Assembly (NCBI GenBank): GCA_900617975.1
Contig: UZAE01000006.1
Location: forward strand, 1 to 64,000
Direction of reading: 5' to 3'
Origin: Rodentolepis nana
Taxonomy: Eukaryota > Platyhelminthes > Cestoda > Cyclophyllidea > Hymenolepididae
Length of the DNA stretch: 64,000 nucleotides
Of the stretch, positions 48,020-59,869 are shown piece by piece. Every line of letters starts with the position of its first letter. Position 1 is the first letter of the stretch. The position numbers were made by a program, and so were the translations under genes. The notes under the pieces are model-generated. The model was not told the origin of the DNA and made no database searches. It worked only from the letters and a program-made list of their open reading frames with translations.

Positions 48020-48620
48020 TTTTCGGTGAAATGACTTCTACATGCACGGAGGTAGCTAATAAAGCGGCGAGGGATGGAATTCAGCGGTCAGCGTACATTT
48101 TTCTCCCTATACATAACAAATTGGAAATAGAGCAGCTTTCAAAATATTTTTTATTGATGTCTGAAAAGCGTGGGATACACTATTTGCCGATGACACAAGT
48201 GCAAGGAAGAATCTTTCAGTGAAGCAGCGGTTTACTTCGCTGTTCTCAAGCCGAAAGACCCTTAGTCAAATACATAATAATTTTTATTATGAGGAAATTG
48301 CTGATAGGAATCAGATGTACAAAGCTCAAATCCGCAGAATTTGTGTTTGCTCTCGGAATCATAAATTCCCCTAGGTTGTCCCTAATTATTGCATCATCTG
48401 ACATCTTGGCATCTAATCTTGGCAAAACAGACATTTTGAGCCTCTATCTCAATAACATTGTGAAAACCGTAGTTATTTATAGTCCTTGTCGCGAAAATAA
48501 CGTATCTTGGCTTAGCGGCACTTCTGTCTTACTTCTATGTGCTTCTAAATCACCTGAAACCCTTGTAGTATCTAGTGGGTTGATGGACAATAGTGGCAGA
48601 AACTAGTCGTTACATTGGAG
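48020..48620 (-). mobile_element. Decayed LINE endonuclease fragment
   Basis: The minus strand at about 48434-48300 reads MSVLPRLDAKMSDDAIIRD, then NLGEFMIPRANTNSADLSFV. This is the layout of the region after the G-D-F-N motif in LINE endonucleases (G-x-F-x-x-P-x-R-x-x-N-x-x-x-L). Lower down, AEFHPSPLY occupies the place of the R-S-F-x-S-x-x-x-S-D-H end. Frame breaks and stops show it is dead. Confidence 0.5.
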
Positions 48621-49210
48621 CAACTCAGCAATTGACGAGGAAATCAAACAGCTCATTATTTCTATTTTTTGGTCTTGTGTTTATATACGTATATACTTTT
48701 TTTACCTTGATTTGCGATTGGACATAATTATGTAATTTACTTTCAAAACCAGCGTTTCCTTTCCTTGTAAACAAACCAGGACTTGCAGCAAAAATACAAC
48801 CCATTCTGTTTACAAAAATCGTTAGCTGTTCTTTCCCTTAAAAGGAAAATAGGTTGAAGGAGTGGTAAAAGCAGAGCATGTCCAAGTTGGCTAAAATTAT
48901 TGAATAATATTTCGACTTTATGCGACTTTTGACAAGGTTTTGACATTAAAGGGAGGCTGGAAGGGTGTTCACACATTTTTGATGGTCACATTCAAATCTT
49001 GAGCCATTTCGTTCGTTTATGGTTCAAATTCCAGAGGAAGGGTGATATTCCATTGCACACAAATAAAATGCTTTGAAATTGCAACGCCATCTTGATCCTG
49101 GCCTCAGACATCCTGGATAAGCATTTAACTTTATTTTATTTTATTTTAGATGCAATTGCTCACAAAAGATGTCATCAGATCCTTATTTGGGAGCACAAAT
49201 AACGTCTTTC

Positions 49211-49216
<6 letters not shown>

Positions 49217-49247
<31 letters not shown>
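49217..49247. repeat. (AT)n microsatellite
   Basis: About 31 bp of alternating TA, the longest in the window. Confidence 0.95.
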
Positions 49248-49250
<3 letters not shown>

Positions 49251-50236
49251 ATACACAGCTTAATTAAAAGTTTATTGAGATAGTAGTATTTAAAAACTTC
49301 CTATTCTTTTATCAAATAAAACTTCATTTTATTTCGCAGAGTAATAAAATGGATTAATTAGCAGCTATAAGACAAAATTTCTAAACAAAACACTTACATT
49401 GGATATTGTAATTAATGTTTGTCTATTAATTTATTAACGCTGGAAAATGTCACAGCAATCGTGGAAGCATTAGGAGTGGTGAAAAAAACTGAGAAGGACT
49501 GAATCTCTGATATCATCAATTAACTAAGGAAGCAAGGTGGTTGTTGGCATTTCCTAATATTTTGTTAACTACCTAGGTAAACAGGAAATTTCGTTTAACT
49601 GGTTCGAAACGAAAGCTCATATGCTTATATGAGTGGTAAAATAGACGCCAGTTGAGCCATTTTGGGAAAGCAGTCCAACAAATTAGATTAGTATCCCCTC
49701 TCTGAACAAATTTTCTTCCCCACAGGAGGTATCATCCATCCAGTATTCGAAAAACGAGACTAAAGTTTAATCAAGATTTTTTTGGCAAAAGAAAGGAGAG
49801 ATATTTGTTTCATTAGAAATATAAAGAAGGAGGGAGTAAACCTCAGCACTGGGCGGAAACGCACTTTTGTTAAAAATGTTCTTTTTCGGGTACGGTGAAT
49901 GAAATTGACTCGTTTGGACTCTCTTTGTTCATCTGACTAGAAGTCATTAAAATTTACCATCTGACATCCTGGGTGGTTGCTGTGTCGGATCAACATCTAC
50001 TTTCAATAAGGTGCTACAATCGACACTGGAACTCCAATTCAGTCAAGAAATCATGGTTAGCATGCGGAAATTTTCCAGAATTCACATGTGGAACCGGAGC
50101 ATTGACATATTTTGTTCCTAGGTGGATATATCTCTCTTAATACAGCATGACTTATGAGGGCCTTCTTTTTTATGTCCACTGAAATGTACGGTTGAAAGCG
50201 GCATAAAACTGATACAAATGGACTATATAAGTTGGA

Positions 50237-50247
50237 GGGGGGGGGGG
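50237..50247. repeat. Poly-G run
   Basis: Eleven G in a row. Confidence 0.95.
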
Positions 50248-50357
50248 TTGTTCTGACAACAAGGGCAAATTCCTTCTGGACAGAACCTTCGTTAGCGCCA
50301 GTCAAAAGCCACTAGTACATTTTTTAACTTTTTCTTTTCATATAATTCCACCGTCGA

Positions 50358-50372
50358 TGTGTGTGTGTGTGT
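50358..50372. repeat. (TG)n microsatellite
   Basis: Seven TG units; a C/T-rich tract follows at about 50440-50490. Confidence 0.95.
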
Positions 50373-53300
50373 AGCTTCGTAGGGTACGCTGTTTTGGAAG
50401 GGCAAAAGAGAGTGGCACAACATGTCCATTTTGACAGTTCCAGCTCTCTCCCCCTCCCCTCCTCCCCCCTTTGCCTCCCACCACTCTCTTCAGCACTGAC
50501 TTCCGTGTTCACGTTTTTTTCTGCCCGTGTGACCGTAATCTCCTTCAATCCTTCCACAGCGACTGCCATCCATTATCTGTTTTGTCAGTTCAAGGGCACT
50601 TAAATGAACAATGATGGACTGATAGTTGAAAGTAGCATTTGCAAATTCTATGCGATTTTTGAAATGTCTCCACTGCTTAAATATTCAATGAAATGCGAAT
50701 TTTTACTCAAGAAAGGTCATAGTAAAAGCACCTAATTCCTTAGCTCTCAGAATTATAATATAAAGTTACCTTGAATAAGGTATTTGAAGTATGAAGTAAA
50801 ATCGTGTTAAATTTACACGAATTTCACTGAAACTTGGGCGTTTTTAGTCTCCTGAAATCGTGATACGTTATCGAGTCATTAAGGGGCCTGAAAGCCAACA
50901 GTTCCAATTAAAATTGCTCATGAATATATGCTTAGATCGGCGAAAAGATCGCCACGAACCTATGGGCAAAATTCAAAGCCTCGAATCCTAGTCCAGTACA
51001 CAGTAACAGAGAACAAAAAAACATTTTACAATTTTCATTGATTTGAGCACATGAAACCGTGAGGGAAAAGATTGAATAGTAAACAAAGAGATTGATTCAA
51101 ACGTATGTCAGGTAGTTATTTAACTGAATTGTTTGAAGAAAAAATCAATTAATATGCAGGTTACTGCTTCATGTTCCCCTGAAATCCTGGTCAATTTCTA
51201 TTCCACAAAACTCAGTGCTTAGTGTGGGAATTATTTAATTATATGGGTTTCACTTGCCATTTCAATTCATTTCCTTTTTCACCTAACGACAAAATATGTG
51301 GAATGATGCGCACATTTTGTTATGACTAAACTTTAGTAACTCCGGTTAACACTTCAAAAAGGATTTGAATTTCAATTAAGACATCCAGTTAAGGTTGTGC
51401 ATATAGTGTTCCATGTAATTGACAAAAATTAACATAAAATCATCTATGTCTTAATATTCATTTACTCTAATCACTGGTAAATTACAGTGATTGATTTCCA
51501 AGTGAAACGAAATATTATAAAGCTCAAAACCATGATCATTTACAGTGAATAAGCTGGTCCCGATGTAAAAAGATATTGCGTTATCTCTTAATGCTCTCAT
51601 GCAACACATTCTAGCATTATCAACAAAACAAAAGTGAGTTTATTTGTTCCCCTTTAAAGCAATCAGTCACAGTATGAATGACCCCTGAATGATCTCATGT
51701 CTCCTATTGGCTCGAGGATTGTTGACACCTCTAACGTAATGATAACTACATCAAAAAAGTGAACTGACTTCTGAAAATGTGATGGAAGGGAAATAAAGGT
51801 TGTCCAACATGGAGAGGAACAAAGGAACAACAAAAATCGAGAAAAAATATGCAGAGAATTCAATATACCTCCCCCGCCCCCCTCAATTAAAGAACCAGCA
51901 CGACTACTGAAGATGAAGGAGCCAATTGTTCGTTTTACCAATTTTTGCCTTTGCATTCGCTGAATTGAAACGTTCGTTTGAATCTCAATTATTTGAAATG
52001 GAAATGCCGCCGTTCCGATATGCATTTAACTTGCTGTAGGCATACAATAATAATGATAATGAGGGAAAGTATCAACCACTTTGGCCAGTGCTGATGGGTA
52101 AATGCACGAACGCACTGGAATCTAGTCAGTTAATTTAATCTCAACAAATTATAAATCTTTGTTAACGATTTATACCTTCGAAATAGCTTTAAGGGTGATA
52201 TGATGAGTAAATATTAAGCAGATCGGGACTGATCACGATTCATCATATGAATAGCTATTTTACCAGCGATTAGATCGTCAACTTACTCTAATTAGCTGCA
52301 CTGTAGCTCTAAAAACTGTAATATCAACATAGAGGTATGGGTTCACACTCTAGTGTGTAATGAAAAGTTTGATTATAATCACTATCACTCGCTTCCCATA
52401 ACCATATTTCCATAAATCCAAGTAAAACGAATCCCAACGGTAACTTGAGCTAGATCTGAATCTCAAATCCAAATGGATCAAATGCGAGTGAAAGTGAGCT
52501 TCAAAACACCTTTTCACTGGGTAAACGTATCCACATTTCAGCTTTAACTAAATAGGTACTTTATGGATATTAATGGCCCCATCTCAAAGCACCATGAACT
52601 TAAATCCCTTCTGATGTGCACCCACCTCCAGTCATTAATTGAATTCAAATTAATTTGTAAAACGAGTAGTAAAAATACGCCATTTCAAGCCTTTGTCCAT
52701 AAACATCAATATCTACTGCAGTATTGATTAAATGCGTTGAAGTCTATTTTAATCCCAACTAAAAGACTTCAACTAGCACGAATCACAATCATTTCACTGA
52801 CGAATCGATGCAAATCACTACAAGATATTAAAATTCACTGCGATATTCACATTTGCTACCCGATTAAAAGTACTCTTCTCTCATCGATATTCGAAACATT
52901 CCCTTTAACACTGGCTGTAATTAATTGCTTTGATCGATTGAAACTTCGATTTGGAGAGATACTAAAGATAATAAGGCTCAAATAGCAAAATTATCAAAAT
53001 GATATTCTGAATGAGCGCTCTCCAAAATTTTTTGTTAAATGGTTACGAGATGTTAGAATTGTTTTAATTCACACTACAAATGCTACAACTTTAAATTCAG
53101 AAATAAATTTCATTTTTAAGGCAATTTGTAACCATTTTTGAATAGAGGAAAGGAATGCCTCGTTAATTTCTTGGTAAAAAAGTAAAAATTCCCGTAATTG
53201 AGTTGGATTTATTAAAAAAATCATTCACATCGATGGCTTCCCATGACTTGACAACTGGTGGAATGGCTTCACCAATCAATACCTCCTTTTAATCCGTCGG

Positions 53301-54706
53301 TCTTACAATCTGCAAGTCTTTTTATTTGTAGTTTTACTAATCTTTGCTTTCACGTGAAAATATGAATTTAAAAGAAATGGGAGCTTTCAAATTCACTCAT
53401 TTGTTACAGAACGAAAGATGTACGGTCACTTTTGTAAATTCTTAAAATTGTGGACTCCTGGCATTATTAGGGTAACTTATTTTAAATATTTTTTCGTTTC
53501 AGATCATTAAATGATATTTCTTGAACTTTCTAGCCATGAAGTATTGATTTTATTATGCTTTAATCCATGTAAATTAAAATTCACTTATGAATGGCATTAG
53601 TTCTTAATAAAATTTCATAAGAGTGTACCTTCAACTGTACAGCTGAATTAATATGACCCTTCTCTGGACATTATTTATTTTTCACGGTATTATAAAAGCG
53701 ACTATTTTATCGGAGAATTAGGTATAATTGATAATTTGACGACTTATAAAATAAGAAAGAGGATGGGGTTGAAAAGGAACCGAGATCAATATCAAGAAAA
53801 CATAGATTTGCACCCCATATATTTTCTGGTTTCAGATTTTGAAGTAGATGCAAAGTGGGCAGTTCTCGTTTAGAGTTTTAAATTTCGTTGTATTGTATCA
53901 AGTGCCTGACTACGATGTTCTGCTCTCGTTGACGGGTCGAATTTCTTAAACTGTCACTTCATTTTTACTCTTAATTATTTGAAAGGAAAGGTGATCTTCA
54001 GTATTACAATTTAAAAATGGCCGAATTGGGGGCTAAATGTGCATAATTATGTTTCCTTTTGCCGAATTTTGCGATATTTTTAGCGTTTTTGTGGAACATG
54101 AAGTATTCTTTTCGGAAAGAAAGTTGTGAAATTTCAGCATTCTTCCTTTAAAAGTGACGCGTTGACAACTACATACTTCGACCAAACCTCCACCTTTCAT
54201 AATATCTTGACATTTTTGTCTTTTAAACTGTTTTAATAAAACACTCGCAATATTCCTAACTGTTTTTCTTCCAAAATTCGATTCATAATGTAAAAGTTGT
54301 TTTATCAAAAATGTCACCAACATAAAATAAACCAGTATTACGTGACATCATTATTGTTTAATAGACTTAGCTAATAATAAAAATAAGATAAATTGACTTC
54401 ATAGTTTGTGTTTACCTTGAAAAAGATTCCAAACAAAGAAAACCAACTAATAGAACCATTAGTGTTTTAAATTTTCACATTTTAATTTCATTCCATGAGC
54501 ATATGACCAATGGACAACTTCGTCTGTTTGAGGTTGACAAAAGGCAAATAGAAACAATATTGGTGCTGATGTACAGATTTATTCAAATACTATCATTAAG
54601 AAAAACATTGCAACAACATGGATCTAGCGCTCTCTTTTCATAGAAGGCATAAAATCAATTTGTAATCAAAGTTTTTTTGGTTTGATTGTTAAAGGTGATT
54701 TAATAT

Positions 54707-54802
54707 TTTATTTATTTCAAATGACAGGCAATTTGATAGTTATCATTAGCCCTTAGCTGATTTCCAATTTCACAAAGGGGAGAAATATCAAAGTGAGAAA
54801 AA
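54707..54802 (-). mobile_element. SINE-like element, 3' fragment, inverted
   Basis: Read on the minus strand it gives CTCACTTTGATATTTCTCC, GGGCTAATGATAACTATCAA and GCCTGTCATTTGAAATAAATA: the last ~95 bp of the element. The only copy on this strand; diverged from the others. Confidence 0.8.
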
Positions 54803-57800
54803 TTTTATTCACAAATTTATCTGTTGTGCATTAAATATCGATTATTGATTTCCAAAGACACATTTGGAAGATAAATCGGTCACTGCATTTATTATTTCAC
54901 TAACTGTCCAATCATTTGTGATTTATCTAATTTTATATAAGTAGATTTATTTTCTCAATAGGCAAAAGGAAATTTGTTTGAACCTTTTAATATTTCCGGC
55001 GTCTGAGTAGTTGTGGCTTTACAAAGAACAGTTTAACATTAATTTATCATTGGAAATAAGTCTCAATAGGTCCTTTCATTTTCAAACATCTCAATCCTAA
55101 AGATTAATAAGGATTTAATTCTAATAAAGTTAGTAGGTCTCCTTATTATTCGTCACGAATAAACTTCAAATTTCATCCAACCCTTCTTAAATTATTGTCT
55201 TATTCAGAGGTCCACTTCTTAATGTTCAACTTCACAGCACCACGTCAGATTTACTTCTTTGTATTCTTTTCTTTGATAAACTCTACCTACTAAAATGCTT
55301 AAACACGGCGACAATTCCAAAACAAGATTTTTAATGATGAGTTGCGTTTAAATCTCAAATATCCACTCAAAAGTGTACAAAAGGAAATTATGTTAGACGT
55401 TTTAAATTTGAGGGTTATTTTGAATTCCAATTTGCTGTAAAATGATACAAGAATTCAAGGTAGTATGGATAATCATGGAAATAAATCAACTAGTCGGCGC
55501 GATAAGTATCGCCTACATGATCTCATTCCCAAACTTAGAAGCCAAATCGGTAATTTTAAACATTAGTGCCTTACAAACTGAGCCGTTTTCCTAATGAGAA
55601 TGAAGGCAACTCAATGATCTCGGTATTCAAATAAAATTTGACACTTGGAGGCATAAATCCATCATTTGACCAAATGTCGCTTGAGAGATCTTGTCGTTCA
55701 TCGACTTCAACAATAATAAATGACAAATGAATTGGGCAGTCATAGGTGAATTTAATTTCAAAATCTGTCAGTCTTCAGTAAAATATCAATGCTGAAAAGC
55801 ACAGCAACCATTTTTTAAGAGGGAAAATAAAGACTACTTTAAATCTAAATAAAGAGGTGTCTAAACTAATTAAACCTGCCTTCGTAAAAAGTACACGAAC
55901 GCGCCTACGCAAAGCTGAAAAATGCGGTGACATGTTAAACACTCTGTGCACAAATGCAATTCATTCGGAAGTAATAACCTAGAATTTTACACTGTTTCAA
56001 TGTATGCCCTTTTAATTAAAAAAACTAATAGATTGGCTTTTCTATCGATAAAGACTACCTGCCTAGTTTGGGTAGTTGCCAAGACGATAAGGCCCCAAAA
56101 GTACATTTAATAATCCGCGGATTCCCATAATCGATAGGCCATTGTAAATTGCGCGTAAATTATATTCAAATTCTGCATAAAAATTGAGACAAAACGTTTG
56201 CAGTAAGCATTTTAAAATTATGACTTTATCTAAATACTTGGAAAAATTTAAGAGGACAAAATCGTCTTTCCATTATTTTCAGTCTTTTTCTCAAACGTAT
56301 ATTTTTTTAAAAAAAAATGTTCGCAAATACACAGATAGTTTAATTTTCACTAATAGGACTTCGTACAATTTATTCAACGTCAACGTATCACTACTACGTA
56401 AGACAGGAATTCTTAAAACTGTGAATTAACAAAGATATGCCAAGATACTTCTTTCAATTAGAAGAAAAAATTCTCAACCTTGAAGAACTGCTAGCTCTTG
56501 GTGTTCGTTCTAGAAAAATCACCATTAACTATTAGCTCTCCTTTGAAATAACTTCATCTGATTTCACCCGAATTCTACTGCATTTTTGTACAATAAGTAG
56601 CAATGCAAAAAGTTGTTATACCTTTCCAAATCCAATTTCTTATTTATGTTTTGAACTAGAACTACATTCTCCAAATGAAATTAGGAATGTTAATTACAGC
56701 AAGGACACTAAAAAATTAATCTCTCAATTATTTTCGGATTTTTTAATGATACAATCGAAAAATTACTCTGCAATGTTATAAATTACTCTGAAAAGTTTAA
56801 GCAAATTAATGTGCTACCCATGATATATTCGCAAATGCATAATCTAATTGATTAGAAAAATTCTTATTTTTGTGTAATTATAGGAAATGGCCTCTCTTAT
56901 TTTTACCACATTCTTCACTTAATTATTGATGAAAATTAATGCAGTTTTTTATTATTACTTATCATTTTTATTTTTGCTCTGGTCAACTAAAGCGTTTGTG
57001 ATATTTGGAAAGGTTCTTCCCCACCCCTCTCTCTCGCTTCTTCATTCTCTGAGTTAAAGGAATGATAGAAACCTATTTTGAGTGAAGAGATTATGTACTA
57101 TGAACTCATGATAATTTCTCGATTCATAGAAAGGAAAATTTGTTTATGTAATGAGAAATCCGAAAGTGTGTGACACTGGCGACTGCGTTAGGGCGATGTA
57201 ATTTGAATGGACTATATCCATGGTGCAGTGGGCTTTAGGGTACGGAAGATAATCGAAAATAAGAATTTTTATTATACCAATGCACTCTGTTCGACAGTCT
57301 ACGTTGTAAGTGTGTATTTGCACAGCGAGATTATTATGTTTTTTGAAGAACCGCAATGCCACGATAAAAAAGAACTATTTTAAACAGCACTATTTTATCC
57401 TACGATTTAATCCAAAATTTTATGAAAACTGTGTGAAAATCAAAGCGAGAATATGAGAAAAGGGCAAACGTATTTCTAATTCGGAAGAAAATAATTGAAT
57501 GTAATCAAGATTTATTAATGATAGGGGAACGCGTGTCCTGCAGTGTCAAGCCAGGACATGTATTGCCGTAAAAAATGACCTCCGGTGGCTATTAAAATAT
57601 GGTTAATACATCAGATTGTAAAAGTTACGTTAGGTCAACATTAATTTGAAAATTCGGGCATTTCAATTTATTCAGAACGGAAACTAATAAAAAGGATGCG
57701 AAAACTAAGAATCAAGAACCAGAAGAGTATTAAAATAGTATTGTATTTTAAATATAAACATTGCATTTTATTTAAACCGATTTACCTTTTGCTTATGCTC

Positions 57801-59830
57801 TTTAAGAATAATGCAACCAAGTGTGCTAGAGACGTATTTGTAGTTACATATGGCCCAATCAAATATTTAAAAATTCTTCAAAGATTTAATCATTGCCCAA
57901 ATTACAATACATAAAAATTGCACACGATAGCAATATATTTTCCAAATAAATTTACCGAGAGTATAATTATGTTCAGTTAACTTAAAAGGAAAAAGAATGT
58001 GGCTTTTGATATTATATATTAAAAAAATATTAATGAGAGTCATTGTATTCACCAAAAAATACAAAAAAATAAAAGACATAAATATTAAAAAATAGAAAGT
58101 TATATGAAAACCATTAATAATAAGTAAAAAAAATTTTACCCACACAAATTGTTTTTCAGTTCCCTCTTAAATGAAGGTTGAATTACAATAAATGTATACG
58201 AGTAGGTAAAACAAAATTTGAGATTTAATCAGATTTCTAAATCATAATAATTCTGTAACTTTAAAGATATTAATCTCCCCGAAATTTATTTTTTGCGTAC
58301 TTTTAATTGCTACAAACATACTTTTCTTAAATTTTGAAAACTTAAATTAAATCTAAATATTATTTATGATATTTTTATAATTATTAAAATTAAAGGCGTC
58401 TATAGCCAGCAATTCGATTAAATTTTAATATGCAAGTTTCAAAAATCTGGTTATTTCACTAGTGCTTTTTAAGAATGCTAAAAGCGTAGCACAAAATATA
58501 ATGGACTTTTCTGATTTATTGTTGCTTTGCAGTTGCTATTTAACTCGTTTCAAAAAGAAATAAACATTTCTGCCCATTTGCAAAAAATGATAAAATTTCA
58601 TCAGCGATCACAGCTTATCTTAATATGGATGCTTGGCAATGGACATATATAATTAAAACGCTTCCCATTTACAGGCATCCTCTTTTGTAATAATGATAAC
58701 ATTTCTTTCCTTTTTTCAGAACACATAAAACTTGACTTTGTGTTTTAGAGAATGGTGAATTTGGTGGCAGACAGATAATGTTAATTTGGCGATAGACAAT
58801 TTTATTAGGGTTTAGATAAAATCGTCAAAATTGAAGTGTCCTTTCTATTTTTTAATGGCAACATCATGCATATAATTTTTAATAGAAAACAATAAGCGTT
58901 TGCTTGAAGTAGAAAAAGTTTGCTTGCAATTGATTTGGCAGCTAATTCATAAGAAGCAGGGTAAATTTAAAGGCATATAACTTGTTCTATATATTATAGG
59001 CAGAAGCATGATTAAAATCTTTACTATTCAGTCATTGTGACAGAAACTAAACAATAAGGTAAAAGAGATTTGAAAACTTTCAAAATTTTAACAATTAGTT
59101 TTGAAACTTTAAGGAATATACAAGAGCAGAATATTAAGGCTTCATACATAGTATATGATTATTCAATTAAAGAATGTTGAACTGTTTCACTTAGTATCTT
59201 ACCGTCTCCAAAAATATTTAATCAGTTTTTCACTTTTGGCTGAAATGAAGAGCGACATTGTAGTTAAACTACAACGGTACTTACCAGAGATTAAGCGCTC
59301 TTAATAGCTAAAGATCGGCCAATATTTCATTTTTAACATTGACCGTTAGAAGCACAACTAGGTTGTTGAAAATAAATTATATTGACTAAATATCTTTTAT
59401 AAGATGAAAGTTCCAAAAAAATTATACATGCCAAAATGCAAATTAATATGCAAAACATTTTAGCAATTTGTATATTATGAATAGAATTATCTATTAAAAT
59501 ATGTTACAACGCTAATTTTTATTTAAATTGTGAATATATTGGAGCATCTTAAATATCATATTATTGTTTAAATTGACTAAATAAAGGTCCCTGGATTAAA
59601 GCGCCTAGTTGTATCTTTGTTTATGTTATTGTAAGTGCAGCGTAGCAGTGGCTCGGCATTAATATTATTATTATTTCGCCATAAATAGGATTTCCCGTGC
59701 TTTAATCTACTTTGCTTTAAACTTCTGCTACCTTCAAGTGTGATTCTCACATTCGTTACATTTAGCGCTATTTTATTCATTGGATTTTAACTTTTTTGTT
59801 CTAATGATGCGTATTCTACCACTATATATT

Positions 59831-59842
59831 TAATTTTTTAAG
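59831..59842 (+). promoter_or_regulatory. Possible splice acceptor ahead of the tetraspan ORF
   Basis: A T-rich tract ends in AAG (TAATTTTTTAAG) 27 nt upstream of the ATG. If the organism is a flatworm, this could accept a spliced leader or a 5'UTR exon. Sequence match only; weak. Confidence 0.25.
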
Positions 59843-59844
59843 TT

Positions 59845-59864
59845 GATGTAAATCAATTTACATC
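59845..59864. repeat. Perfect 20-bp inverted repeat just before the tetraspan start codon
   Basis: GATGTAAAT, a CA spacer, then its exact reverse complement ATTTACATC. It ends 5 nt before the ATG. In RNA it could form a 9-bp hairpin with a tight loop; in DNA it is a symmetrical protein-binding shape. It also places an upstream ATG (out of frame) in the 5'UTR. Confidence 0.6.
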
Positions 59865-59869
59865 CTAAA

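Larger units (their letters stand above)
44848..59869. other. Region between the two genes
   Basis: About 15 kb that should hold the RhoGEF promoter and any 5'UTR exon, and the promoter of the tetraspan gene. Seen: a decayed LINE piece near 48.3 kb, an inverted SINE fragment at 54.7 kb, microsatellites, and a locally GC-richer block at 50.36-50.6 kb whose minus strand is open for 81 codons (50569-50324, MAVAVEGLKEITVTRAEKN...). That block could be a first exon or promoter-proximal region but has no phase link to the next exon. Confidence 0.4.

Noticed and set aside
51663..52025. 120-codon minus-strand ORF
   Set aside because: No recognisable domain, includes a low-complexity Gly run from a C/G tract, and has no convincing splice sites or neighbours.
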